From positions 22,179-86,178 of the forward strand of contig MWEK01000019.1 in NCBI GenBank assembly GCA_002070955.1: a stretch of DNA of 64,000 bases, written 5' to 3'. The notes under the pieces were generated by a model, which did no database searches, was not told the DNA's origin, and was given only the letters and a program-made list of their open reading frames with translations. The DNA is from Planctomycetes bacterium ADurb.Bin069. Lineage in GTDB: Bacteria; Planctomycetota; UBA8108; UBA8890; UBA8898. Positions 7,461 through 16,392 of this stretch are shown one piece after another. Position 1 is the stretch's first letter, and each line of letters begins with the position of its first letter. A program made the translations under genes and the position numbers.

Positions 7461-9224
7461 ATGCGCAACCGTTTCACGATGGCAGGCGCCGCTTGCGCGC
7501 TTGCGGGTTGGGCGACCTTGGCCGCCTTGGGGGCCGCCGAACCGGGCCCGGATCCCTACGCGGGGGAAACCAAGGAACAGCGCGACGCGCGCATGGCTTG
7601 GTGGCGCGAGGCGCGCTTCGGGCTCTTCATCCACTGGGGCGTCTATGCGGTGCCCGCGGGGGTCTACAAGGACCGGAAGATCAACGGCGCCGGCGAGTGG
7701 ATCATGTACGACGGCAGGATCCCCGTGGCGGAGTACCGCGCGTTCGCGAAGAGCTTCAATCCCGTCAAATACGACGCCGATGCGTGGGTGCGCCTGGCGA
7801 AGGAGGCGGGCATGAAGTACATCGTGATCACCTCGAAGCACCACGACGGCTTCGCCCTTTTCAAGTCCAAGGCATCGGCGTGGAACGTCGTCGACGCCTC
7901 GCCGTACGGGCAAGACCTGTTGAAGCCGCTGGCCGAGGCCTGCCGCAAACACGGCCTGCGGCTCGGGTTCTATTACTCGCAGGCCCAGGATTGGAACAAC
8001 CCCGGCGGCGCCGCCTACGGCGGCCATTGGGACTCGGCCCAGGACGGCAGCATGGACGACTACCTGCGCGATGTCGCCGTGCCGCAGGTCAAGGAAATCC
8101 TCACCAACTACGGCCCGCTCGCGATTCTCTGGTGGGACACGCCGTGCGACATGACCAAGGAGCGCGCCGACCTGCTCGTTCCCCTTCTCAGGCTCCAGCC
8201 CGGGATCATTCACAACAACCGCCTGGGCATCTACCCCGGCGACACGGAAACGCCCGAGCAGCACATCCCGGCCACCGGCTACGGCGACCGCGACTGGGAG
8301 ACCTGCATGACGATGAACGACACCTGGGGCTACAAGCTCCACGACCACAACTGGAAAAGCACGGAAACGCTCGTGCGGAACCTCATCGACATCGTTTCCA
8401 AGGGCGGCAACTACCTGCTCAATGTCGGGCCCACTGCGGAGGGGTTGATCCCCGCGCCCTCGATCGAGCGCCTGAAGGCCGTCGGCGCCTGGATGAAGAT
8501 CAACGGCGAGGCCATTTACGCCACTTCCGCAAGCCCCTTCAAGAAGCTGCCGTGGGGCCGGTGCACGAAGAAGCTCTCCCCGGGCGGCGCGACGCTCTAC
8601 CTGCACGTGTTCGACTGGCCCGCCGACGGCATACTCCTCGTCCCCGGCCTGAAAAACGCCGTGGACGCGGCGTACCTGCTCGCCGATCCGTCGCGCAAGA
8701 CGCTGCGGGCGTCGGCGGCGCCCGACGGCGTCGTCATCGAAACGCCCCCGGAGGCGCCGGATGCGATCTCGACCACCGTCGTCCTCGAAATCCGCGGCGC
8801 CGTCGAGGTCGAGCCCCTCTGGCTCACCCAGAAGGCGGACGGCGCCATCGCGCTGCCGGCCTGCGAGGCGACGCTTCACGGAAGCGGCCTGAAGTACGAG
8901 TCGGGCCCCGAGCGCGACAACATCGGTTACTGGCTGGATCCCCGAGAGTGGGCCTCCTGGGATTTCATGGTGACGGCGCCCGGCGTCTTCAAGGTGTCGA
9001 TGCAAGTTGCGGCCGTCCAGAAGAGCGCCCTCACGATCATTCTCGGCGATCGAGAAATAAAGGTGCCCGTGCCCGCGACCGGCGACTACGGGAGGTTCAC
9101 CGCCGTCCCGGTGGGGACGCTCGGGATCGGCGCGGCGGGCAAGACCACCCTGGCGGTGAAACCGGTGGTCGAGGGGTGGCAGCCGGTCAACCTGAAATCC
9201 ATCGATTTCACCCCGGCGAAGTAA
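7461..9224 (+). CDS. secreted GH29 alpha-L-fucosidase with C-terminal accessory domain
   Basis: A 587-residue secreted glycosidase. A signal peptide (MRNRFTMAGAACALAGWATL then ALGAA) leads into the GH29 barrel: FGLFIHWGVYAVP, YIVITSKHHDGFALF, GFYYSQAQDW and the strand ILWWDTP, whose Asp226 is the likely nucleophile. GGNYLLNVGPTAEG is the typical end of the catalytic domain. A beta-sandwich follows, then a separate C-terminal module at about 463-587 (DNIGYW, ASWDFMV, NLKSIDF) that also ends the DUF1080 protein at 54636. It would release L-fucose from glycans outside the cytoplasm. The start has AAAGGAGC upstream; an in-frame ATG at 7380 is rejected because it precedes the signal peptide. Confidence 0.9.
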   Translation: MRNRFTMAGAACALAGWATLAALGAAEPGPDPYAGETKEQRDARMAWWREARFGLFIHWGVYAVPAGVYKDRKINGAGEWIMYDGRIPVAEYRAFAKSFNPVKYDADAWVRLAKEAGMKYIVITSKHHDGFALFKSKASAWNVVDASPYGQDLLKPLAEACRKHGLRLGFYYSQAQDWNNPGGAAYGGHWDSAQDGSMDDYLRDVAVPQVKEILTNYGPLAILWWDTPCDMTKERADLLVPLLRLQPGIIHNNRLGIYPGDTETPEQHIPATGYGDRDWETCMTMNDTWGYKLHDHNWKSTETLVRNLIDIVSKGGNYLLNVGPTAEGLIPAPSIERLKAVGAWMKINGEAIYATSASPFKKLPWGRCTKKLSPGGATLYLHVFDWPADGILLVPGLKNAVDAAYLLADPSRKTLRASAAPDGVVIETPPEAPDAISTTVVLEIRGAVEVEPLWLTQKADGAIALPACEATLHGSGLKYESGPERDNIGYWLDPREWASWDFMVTAPGVFKVSMQVAAVQKSALTIILGDREIKVPVPATGDYGRFTAVPVGTLGIGAAGKTTLAVKPVVEGWQPVNLKSIDFTPAK

Positions 9225-9600
9225 CGGCGTCCCTCGGCAAGCGTCGAGAAGGCTCCGGCCGGTGTCGCAAGCCGCCGGCCGCTCCGGCCGCCGCCGAGGC
9301 ATGTATTCGGCCGCGGCGCGGGTGTATAATGGATGCCATGGGCTGACGCGACGGACATTTTCGCCTCGAGAGGGCAGGGGGGCGGCATCGTTTCGTCGGC
9401 GAATTGTATTGTGCGGCACTGAGCCTGGCGCGATGTGCTCCGTTGCGAGGAGGGCCGTGCGACAAGCTCGAGGGTGGGAACACCGGGGTGACAAGGGCGG
9501 GAGCCGCGGCCGCGCCGCCGAGGACGGCGTACGTGCGTCGATCTCGTTGCGCGCGGCGCGCCGGGCGTTTCTGGCCCCCGGTCAAGAAAGGAGCGTGGTC
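9225..9600 (+). other. intergenic leader between fucosidase and dockerin gene
   Basis: No gene is supported here. The stretch holds GGCCGG/CCGGCC dyads at 9257-9280 that could end fucosidase transcription, and an isolated perfect -10 box, TATAAT at 9325-9330, with no good -35. If used, it would leave a leader of about 265 bases before ATG 9601. Frames that stay open through this region show low-complexity Arg/Gly/Ala codons. Confidence 0.35.
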
Positions 9601-11853
9601 ATGAAACGGGTGTCTTTGGTCTGCTGCGCCTTCGCGGGGGTCTTGTCCGCGGCGGTGGTTCAGGTCGATCTTTCGGCGGTGTTCGACCGCGATACGGTGC
9701 TTGCGCCCGGCGAACCGCTTGTGGGAACCAGCGGAGACTTCGACGGGCTGGACTCCAACCTTGGAGTCGGATACGCCCTTGTGGCCGAGGGATGGGACGG
9801 CCACCAGTACAATCCCGCGGCGAACGGTCCTCCCGAGGATGGCGTCATCGCGGACTATCAGCTCGGGCCGTTGGACGGCCTCAACGCCATCAACATCTCG
9901 ACGGACAACATCGGCACCCCGATCGATATCCCCGTTCCGGCGGGCAGGTACGGCCAGGTCCGCTTTCTCGTGTCCGCCGGCGACGGCGACTGCAACATTC
10001 CGATCACGTTCCACTATGCCACCGGTCGCCCGGTCGACGCGCTCCTCATGGCCGATGACTGGTTCGATGACTTTCCGAGTCAGGGCGCCGGCGGCACGCT
10101 GCGTCCCCAGCTTGCCACGGTCGCCAACGGCTGGGACCGGTTCTGGTTCCCGTCCACTTTCGAGGATTCGAACGACCCCGGGCTCTTCGCCCACACGATG
10201 GAACTCGACCCCACGCGCGACTTGCAGTCGATCGAGCTTAGGCCGGGGGATCCCGGCACGTGGTTTGAGCGGCCGAACCAAGCCTCGCCGACGGCGATGA
10301 ACATCTTCGCGATCAACCTGGACAAGGCTCGCAACACGGTGCCCGAGGCGGTGGTGACCTCGGATCCGTCCGATCCGGACGAGCTCGTCGTGGGCGTGGG
10401 GCTGCTGGAAGTGACCCTGACGTGCACGGCCACGGACGCCGACCATGGCCCCATGCCCCTGAGTTACTCCTGGGCCTTGACCAGCGCCCCCGAAGGGGCG
10501 GTCGTCGTGTTCGTGCCGGCTCTCCCCGTGACGGAGCCCGAGGTGGTCGTTCTGCTCGATATTGTGGGCACGTACGTTTTCACCTGCCGCGTCAGCGATG
10601 GAGCCGACACCGTCGAGGCGCGGATCACGCTGACGACGCGGTGTCCGAACCTTCCTCCGGAGATCAGCCTGACGCTCAGCGCCACGGCCGTCCCCCCGCG
10701 CGGGCAGGTGACCGCCGATGCGTCGGCCACCGTCGATCCCGACGACGGGCCGTCGCCGATCGCTTTCTCTTGGGAGTACGTCACGGGGCCGCTCATCCGT
10801 GTCGACCTTTCGGATTACTTCAACGCCGATGGCGTTTTCGAGCCGGGCGGCAATTGCGCCGAGAGCGGCATCGATCAGGGCGGCATGGAGTTCCTCGTGG
10901 AAGGCTTCGACGGCGTCAACGAAGATCAGCCCCATGTCCAGGGGCTTCCCGCCGACGGGCTGATCGGACCGTACCAACTCGGCCCCTACGATGGCCTCAA
11001 CATTATTCAGCTCCACAACGCGAGTCCCGAGGTCGTGATCGAGCTCGACACCCCGCTCGAGGGCACGAAGCTCGTCTATTTGGTGACGAACGGCAACGGG
11101 GATTCCGACATTTTCGTCGAAATCGGCTACGCGGACGGCTCGGTCTCCGATGGGATCATCTACTCCGATGACTGGTTTGATGACGCCGCGGACGGAACGC
11201 TGCGGGTGGAACACCTGACGCCGGTCATAAACGGGCTGGATCGCGCCACCTCGGCCTGTACCCTTGAGGACTCCAACGACCCGGCGATCTTCCGCGGAGC
11301 GATCGAACTCGAAGGCGCGCCGGTCAAGTCGATCACGCTGCGTCCCACGGATGCGCTCAGCCGATTCGATTCGGCGGTCACGCGCTTCAACCTGTTCGGT
11401 TTCTGGCTCGAGAGCGGAGGCGTCGCCATCGAAGCGGCGCACGCGGCGAGGACGAAGATCACCTTCGGCGCCGAGCGGGGCGAGTACCTCTTCCGGCTCA
11501 CCGTCGATGACGGCGATCTGTGCACGGGTCCCCAGACGAAGGAGTTCACGATCACCGTGGAAGGCGGCACGGCCGAGCTCTTCAAGCGCGGCGACGTGAA
11601 CGTCGACGGCAAGCTCGACATTGCCGACGCGGTGGCGCTCCTCGGGCATCTTTTCTCCGGCAAGCCCATGCCCCTGTGTCCGGATGCGGCGGATGCCAAC
11701 GATGACGGCAAGCTCGACATCGCCGATTCGATCCGAATCCTGGCGCATCTCTTCGCCTCGTCGGGGCCGCTTCCCCCGCCCTTCGCGGCGTGCGGGGAGG
11801 ATCCGTCATCCGACCCATTGCCGCCCTGTGTTTACCCGCCGTGTGGAGGATAG
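9601..11853 (+). CDS. secreted dockerin protein with PKD domains and two copies of a novel module
   Basis: A 750-residue secreted protein. Signal peptide MKRVSLVCCAFAGVLSAA, then module A (about 20-242), a PKD/Ig-like domain (about 243-350), a second PKD domain that begins at about 355 and is interrupted at SWEYVTGP by module B (about 399-606), and the rest of that PKD domain (RGEYLFRLTVDDGD). The end (664-750) is a two-repeat dockerin with GDVNVDGKLDIADAV and DANDDGKLDIADSI calcium loops and a Cys/Pro tail. Start: AAGGAGCG upstream of ATG 9601. It is followed 39 bases later by a CotH protein carrying the same module and a dockerin. It is likely an extracellular or surface structural protein. 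No enzymatic motif is recognised. Confidence 0.78.
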   Translation: MKRVSLVCCAFAGVLSAAVVQVDLSAVFDRDTVLAPGEPLVGTSGDFDGLDSNLGVGYALVAEGWDGHQYNPAANGPPEDGVIADYQLGPLDGLNAINISTDNIGTPIDIPVPAGRYGQVRFLVSAGDGDCNIPITFHYATGRPVDALLMADDWFDDFPSQGAGGTLRPQLATVANGWDRFWFPSTFEDSNDPGLFAHTMELDPTRDLQSIELRPGDPGTWFERPNQASPTAMNIFAINLDKARNTVPEAVVTSDPSDPDELVVGVGLLEVTLTCTATDADHGPMPLSYSWALTSAPEGAVVVFVPALPVTEPEVVVLLDIVGTYVFTCRVSDGADTVEARITLTTRCPNLPPEISLTLSATAVPPRGQVTADASATVDPDDGPSPIAFSWEYVTGPLIRVDLSDYFNADGVFEPGGNCAESGIDQGGMEFLVEGFDGVNEDQPHVQGLPADGLIGPYQLGPYDGLNIIQLHNASPEVVIELDTPLEGTKLVYLVTNGNGDSDIFVEIGYADGSVSDGIIYSDDWFDDAADGTLRVEHLTPVINGLDRATSACTLEDSNDPAIFRGAIELEGAPVKSITLRPTDALSRFDSAVTRFNLFGFWLESGGVAIEAAHAARTKITFGAERGEYLFRLTVDDGDLCTGPQTKEFTITVEGGTAELFKRGDVNVDGKLDIADAVALLGHLFSGKPMPLCPDAADANDDGKLDIADSIRILAHLFASSGPLPPPFAACGEDPSSDPLPPCVYPPCGG
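9658..10326 (+). repeat. module A: first copy of a ~210-residue repeated domain
   Basis: Coding repeat, diverged at DNA level. Shared protein signatures are VDLS-x-x-F at the start, DG-x-I-x-x-YQLGPLDGLN-x-I, GDGDCNIPI, ADDWFDD and the segment EDSNDPGLF ending in a MELD strand. It alternates beta strands with acidic loops, so calcium binding is plausible. Confidence 0.65.
10795..11418 (+). repeat. module B: second copy, nested within a PKD domain
   Basis: Same signature order as module A: VDLSDYF, then DGLIGPYQLGPYDGLN-x-I, GNGDSDIFV, SDDWFDD, EDSNDPAIF and an AIELEG strand. It is flanked on both sides by the two halves of one PKD/Ig-like domain (SWEYVTGP before, ARTKITFGAERGEYLF after). Confidence 0.62.
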
Positions 11854-11892
11854 GCCGATTAGCGTGAAATCGAGGACTTGAGATTGCATGTA

Positions 11893-14800
11893 ATGCGTAT
11901 CCTCGCGTTCTTGCTCGCGACGGCGTGCGGCGCGGTGTTCGCCGCCGCGCCGCGCGTCGTCATCAACGAGATCATGTACCACCCGACGGACGCGGAGGGC
12001 GCGGCGGAGTTCATCGAGCTCTTCAACGCCGAGAACCGCGCGGCGGACCTCTCGGGCTGGCGGTTCACGCGGGGCATCGAGTACGTGTTCGCCGAGGGGA
12101 CGATCCTCGAGGCGCAGGGATATCTCGTCCTTTGCCGGGATGCCGCCGCGTTTGCCGCCGCCTACGGCGCGGGGATTCCCCCGGCGGGCGTTTACGCCAG
12201 AGGGCTCAGCAATTCCGGCGAGAGGATCACGCTGGTGGACGCGGGCGGCGCGGCGGTTCAGGACATCGACTACCTGGACGAGCCGCCGTGGCCGCCCGAG
12301 GCCGACGGCGGCGGCGCAAGCCTGGAGTTGATCGCCGCCGATCTCGACACGGACGATCCCTATAGCTGGCGGGCGAGCGTGGGAGGACCGACGCCCGGGC
12401 GGCAAAACTCGGTGGCGGGCCTCAAGCGTCCCGTGAGCATGGCCGGTGCGCGCCACTTTCCCGAGCAGCCGGCGCCGAGGGAGACGGTCGAAGTGCAGGT
12501 GCGCGTCAACCACATTGCTCCCCTCCGCGGGGTGACGCTCAATTACGAATTCCTCGGGCGGAACGACAATGCCGCCGTGACGGGTCAGGTTGCCATGCGC
12601 GACGACGGCGTCGCCCCCGACGCGGTCGCCGGCGACGATATTTGGACCTGCCGGCTCAGCGGCCGCCAGGCGATGACGCTGGTCAGGTATTTCTTCACCG
12701 CCGAGGATGTGGAAAGCCGGGCGGCGCGGTTTCCCGAGGCCGAGGCGGCGACGCCCAACCGCGCCTATTTCGTGGCCGAGCCGATCTCCTCGTCCCTCGG
12801 CGTCTGGTGGCTCGTGATGACGCCGCAGGCCTATACCGCCCTCCAGTCCCACGTTTTCACCGACGATCTTGAACCGGCGGCCTTCGTCTCGGACACCGGC
12901 AAGGTGTACGACCGCATCGGGGTGCGCTACCGCGGCGCGCGCGCGCGCTACGCGAACAAGAAATCGTGGAAGCTCGTCTTCAACGGCGACCGGCTCTTCC
13001 GAGGCCGCAAGCGCCTCAACCTGAACGCGGAGGTGTTCGATCCCGCGCTGATCCGCGAGAAGCTCGCTTACGAGATGTTCGAGGATCTGGGCGCGCTGTG
13101 GCTGGAGACCGAGCTGGTCCGCGTCCAGTTCACCCGGGACACCGGCGCGCTTAGCCCGTTTCTCGGGCTCTTCACGGCGGTGGAGCATGCCGGGTCGCGC
13201 TGGGTCCGGAGAATGGGCCGCGACGATGCCGCCGTCTACAAGTCCTTCAGCCGGAGCAACCAAGGCGACGAACGTTACGCGTCCTCCGCCGCGGCGTACC
13301 TCGAGCACTACGACAAGGAGACTCGCAAGGACGAGCCGTGGGATGACTTCATCGGCATGACCAGGGATGTGAACGCGCTCTTCCGGGCCCCCGAGGCCGC
13401 GATCCAGGCCTACTTCGAGGAGCGGGTGAACCTGGAGACTTTCTACGGGTACATGACGGCCAACGCCTGCATGCAGAACTGGGATCAGTTCAACAAGAAC
13501 CACTACATGCTGCTCGACGTCGAAGGCTCGGGGCTTTGGGAGATGGCGCCGTGGGATGTGGACCGGGTTCTCGGCGACCACTGGGACGGCAGCTTTACGT
13601 ACTATACGCTGAGCCCCTATCTGGGCCGGCAGGCCGATCCCGGCATCACCGGCTGGAACCGGGTCATGGATCGATTCCTGGCCGTGACCGCTTTCCGCGA
13701 GGAGTACATGCGCCGCCTCAAAAGCGCGCTCCAGACCAGGTTTCTAGAGGCGCGCTGGTGGCCCCGCATCGATGAACTCGCCGCGCTCGCGGAGGCGACC
13801 GCGGACCTGGACAACCAGAAATGGGGCGGCAACTGGCGCAACGCCATCGTTGACGTGAAGAGCTTCATCACGAATCGCCGGATGTGGCTGCTTCAGACCT
13901 ACTTCCCGGGCGTGCCGCCGGCGGCGCCCGCAAACCTGACCCCCGCGGACGGGACCGTCGTCCCGCAGCTTCCCTTCACTCTCCGCGCCTCGCCCTTCGC
14001 GCACGAAGAGCCTGATGTGCTGCACGCGTCAAGCCATTGGCAGATCGTGCGCGACGGCGACCCGTGGGAGCGCGCCGTCGTCGACGTCGTGTCGGCGACG
14101 GCGCTCGAGAGCCTCGTCGTCTCGCAGTCGACCTTCGAGGCCCCGGCGGTGTACCGCTGGCGCGTGGCCTACAGCGGCACCAATGCGGGTGTCTCCGGCT
14201 GGTCGGCGCCGACGGCCTTCACGCTGGCCGACCTGGGCTACATCGCCGCTCCGGTGGATCTTGGGCCGTATTTCACCCACGATGTGGTGGTCAATGCCGG
14301 CGACCGCTCCAACAGCCCCTTCGATGCCGGCGACTGCTCCCTGATCGAGGATGGGTACCAGGACGGCGTGGGGTTGCCGCCCGACGGACAGGTGGGCGGG
14401 TTCCTCCTGGGCGACTACAACGACCTCAACTCGATTCAGTTGGGCATGCATTCCCCTCCCGTGTCCATCGAACTGCCGCCCGGCCGCTACCTGGGGCTCG
14501 ACTTCCTGGCGGGCTGCGGCAACGGCGATGCCGACATCCACCTCGACGTGCGCTACGAGGACGGCGGCGTGGAAGCGGCGATCCTTCGTTCGGATGATTG
14601 GTACAACGACCGCCCGGCGGATGGCGTGGGCGGCGCGCTGCGCGACGGCTTGACGGCGGCGATCGACGACATGGACCGCGTCTGCGGCGACAACATGCAG
14701 TACTCGCGCGATCCGGGGCTTTTCATTTGGCACGTGGAGCTCGACCCGCGGCGGACGGCGGTGCGGCTCGAGCTCGATCCCGGCGGAGCGCGGAGCTGGT

Positions 14801-15120
14801 ACTCGGCGAACAACACGCTCTGCAACGTGATGGCCCTCACCACGGCGGCGCTGAGCGCGACCGGCTTCGTGCGCGGCGATGCCAACGAGGACGGGCGCGT
14901 CGACCTCTCGGATGCCGTGGCGATTCTCGCTTATCTCTTCCGCGGCGCGGCGTCGCCGCCCTGCGTCGACCGCTTGGACGTGAACGACAGCGGCAAGATC
15001 GATGTGGCCGACTCGGTCTACCTGCTGGGCTATCTCTTTACGGGGGGGCCGCCCCCGCCGCCGCCCTTCCCCGACGCGGGGCCTGATCCGACGCCCGACG
15101 ACCTTGAGTGCCTGCCCTAG
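11893..15120 (+). CDS. secreted CotH-kinase-like protein with lamin-tail, novel module and dockerin
   Basis: A 1075-residue secreted multidomain protein. Signal MRILAFLLATACGAVFAAAP; lamin-tail domain (about 20-175) with INEIMYHPT, EFIELFN and LSGWRF; a linker; a CotH kinase domain (about 300-650) with VRYRGARARYANKKSWKL, the KRLNLN strand, and NKNHYMLLD followed by MAPWDVDRVLG, the acidic catalytic segment of CotH proteins; an FN3-like domain (about 680-785); module C (about 786-990); and a dockerin (995-1075) with GDANEDGRVDLSDAV and DVNDSGKIDVADSV loops. CotH proteins phosphorylate extracellular protein partners. I start at ATG 11893; a TTG at 11878 is the alternative. It follows another dockerin protein by 39 bases, so the pair is probably co-expressed. 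Confidence 0.82.
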   Translation: MRILAFLLATACGAVFAAAPRVVINEIMYHPTDAEGAAEFIELFNAENRAADLSGWRFTRGIEYVFAEGTILEAQGYLVLCRDAAAFAAAYGAGIPPAGVYARGLSNSGERITLVDAGGAAVQDIDYLDEPPWPPEADGGGASLELIAADLDTDDPYSWRASVGGPTPGRQNSVAGLKRPVSMAGARHFPEQPAPRETVEVQVRVNHIAPLRGVTLNYEFLGRNDNAAVTGQVAMRDDGVAPDAVAGDDIWTCRLSGRQAMTLVRYFFTAEDVESRAARFPEAEAATPNRAYFVAEPISSSLGVWWLVMTPQAYTALQSHVFTDDLEPAAFVSDTGKVYDRIGVRYRGARARYANKKSWKLVFNGDRLFRGRKRLNLNAEVFDPALIREKLAYEMFEDLGALWLETELVRVQFTRDTGALSPFLGLFTAVEHAGSRWVRRMGRDDAAVYKSFSRSNQGDERYASSAAAYLEHYDKETRKDEPWDDFIGMTRDVNALFRAPEAAIQAYFEERVNLETFYGYMTANACMQNWDQFNKNHYMLLDVEGSGLWEMAPWDVDRVLGDHWDGSFTYYTLSPYLGRQADPGITGWNRVMDRFLAVTAFREEYMRRLKSALQTRFLEARWWPRIDELAALAEATADLDNQKWGGNWRNAIVDVKSFITNRRMWLLQTYFPGVPPAAPANLTPADGTVVPQLPFTLRASPFAHEEPDVLHASSHWQIVRDGDPWERAVVDVVSATALESLVVSQSTFEAPAVYRWRVAYSGTNAGVSGWSAPTAFTLADLGYIAAPVDLGPYFTHDVVVNAGDRSNSPFDAGDCSLIEDGYQDGVGLPPDGQVGGFLLGDYNDLNSIQLGMHSPPVSIELPPGRYLGLDFLAGCGNGDADIHLDVRYEDGGVEAAILRSDDWYNDRPADGVGGALRDGLTAAIDDMDRVCGDNMQYSRDPGLFIWHVELDPRRTAVRLELDPGGARSWYSANNTLCNVMALTTAALSATGFVRGDANEDGRVDLSDAVAILAYLFRGAASPPCVDRLDVNDSGKIDVADSVYLLGYLFTGGPPPPPPFPDAGPDPTPDDLECLP
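14248..14850 (+). repeat. module C: third copy, in the CotH protein
   Basis: The most diverged copy: VDLGPYF, PPDGQVGGFLLGDYNDLNSI, GNGDADIHLDV, SDDWYND and SRDPGLF ending in a VELD strand. Like the other copies it lies in a dockerin-terminated protein, here immediately before the dockerin. Confidence 0.58.
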
Positions 15121-15157
15121 GGCTCTGATTCCCGCGGGGCCGCTCGAGAACGCCGCG

Positions 15158-15207
15158 GCGCTCTATCCGCCGGCGGCCGCCAACGGAACCGCCGGCGGAT
15201 AGAGCGC
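15158..15207. terminator. strong hairpin between convergent genes
   Basis: A perfect 19-base-pair stem (15158-15176 pairing with 15189-15207) closes a 12-base loop. It sits 37 bases after the CotH stop and 24 bases after the minus-strand GH172-like stop, so it can end both transcripts. There is no clear T-run on either side. Confidence 0.7.
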
Positions 15208-15231
15208 GATCGCCCCGACCGGAACCGCCGC

Positions 15232-16392
15232 TCAGTCGATCTTCAACGCGTCCCTTCCCGGCAGGGGCGGGAACTTCTTGTGGGGCTCGGTCTGGTACCA
15301 GAAGGCGACCGAGGAAATGTCGTCTTCCAGCGGCAGGTAGCGGCCGCCTGACTGCCAGCCGAGGGCCTGGATCGTCACCTTGAGGTCCTGCTTGAACCTG
15401 ATGGGATCGAGAACGTGCCAGCGGTACAGGCCGAAGCGCTGCCCGACCTCGTAGATCTTGTCGGGCGGCAGAACCTGCGGGAGGCCGGCGTAGGGCGTCG
15501 AGAATTGCTGGTAGCGCTTGGTCTCCCGGTTCTCGAAGTTGTACGACCCGCAGAAATAGTCTTCGGTGCCCGTCCCGCAGATCGTGGGGAACTCCTTGTC
15601 GCCGTCCATGAAGAACTTGATTTCACCCTCGCCCCACCAACCCGGGCTGTGGACCTCCCAGGCCATGTAGGTGCCCACGTACTGGCCCTTGCCCTCGATG
15701 CCGTCGACGATGGTGTAGGTGCCTTTCTGCGCCAGGGGATCCTCGCGGCGGAACTGGGCGTGCAGATAGGCGGCGTCTTGTGGAATTTCGGTCAGGACGT
15801 AGTTGATCTGGTAGTACAGGACCATGTCCTTGGCGTCGATGTTCTCCATGGTGATGCGCGCCTTCTTCCTGAAGGGCATCTGCCAGTAGCAGTTGAAGGC
15901 GCTCCCGGGGTTGACGCACACCGCCAGGGAGTTGATCTGGCAGTACTTGCCCCAGCCGCAGGCGAAGAAATCGCCCACCGGGCATTCGATGGAGGGGTCG
16001 GGCTCGTCATCCCAAAAGAAGCGGACGATCGAGGCGCGCCAGTTGCCCGTGGGCGTCATCCAGATCTGCTGGATGCAGCCCGGCCCCGCGATCTCGGCCA
16101 GCGTGAAGGTCGTTCCCGCCTTGATGACCACGGAGGGGGAGACTTTCCAGGTTCGGCCGAGTTCGCGGGCGGCGTTCTGGCCCGTGCCCTCGACGGCCAT
16201 GCCGGCCATGCCCTTCTCGCCGGTGAAGTTCTCCGGGCAGATCGAGCGCGTCTCGGCCTTCGAGGTGCGGTACAGGTTGCCCATGCCCAGATCGAGCCCG
16301 GCAAAGGAAGCTTCGCGCCCGGCAGGGCACACCGCCGCACAGCCCGCGAGCGCGACCGCGCAGCCCAGCATCAGAAAACGCGCCAACGCCAT
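15232..16392 (-). CDS. DUF2961 / GH172-like glycosidase lipoprotein
   Basis: A 386-residue predicted lipoprotein (MALARFLMLGCAVALAGCAA). The body is a DUF2961 domain, the fold of family GH172 (difructose-anhydride and alpha-D-fructofuranosidase or arabinofuranosidase activities). Signatures are GGIAGM-like EKGMAGMA, IQQIWMTP, the beta strand RFFWDDEPDPSIECP-x-GDFF, and the core WGEGEIKFFMDGDKEFPT followed by GTGTEDYF. Acidic residues of GEGEIKF and GTGTEDYF are the expected catalytic region. Start at 16392 has GGGAGGAA upstream. It lies downstream of the GH116-like gene on the same strand (153-base gap), suggesting joint glycan degradation. The exact sugar specificity cannot be read. Confidence 0.82.
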   Translation of the reverse strand: MALARFLMLGCAVALAGCAAVCPAGREASFAGLDLGMGNLYRTSKAETRSICPENFTGEKGMAGMAVEGTGQNAARELGRTWKVSPSVVIKAGTTFTLAEIAGPGCIQQIWMTPTGNWRASIVRFFWDDEPDPSIECPVGDFFACGWGKYCQINSLAVCVNPGSAFNCYWQMPFRKKARITMENIDAKDMVLYYQINYVLTEIPQDAAYLHAQFRREDPLAQKGTYTIVDGIEGKGQYVGTYMAWEVHSPGWWGEGEIKFFMDGDKEFPTICGTGTEDYFCGSYNFENRETKRYQQFSTPYAGLPQVLPPDKIYEVGQRFGLYRWHVLDPIRFKQDLKVTIQALGWQSGGRYLPLEDDISSVAFWYQTEPHKKFPPLPGRDALKID

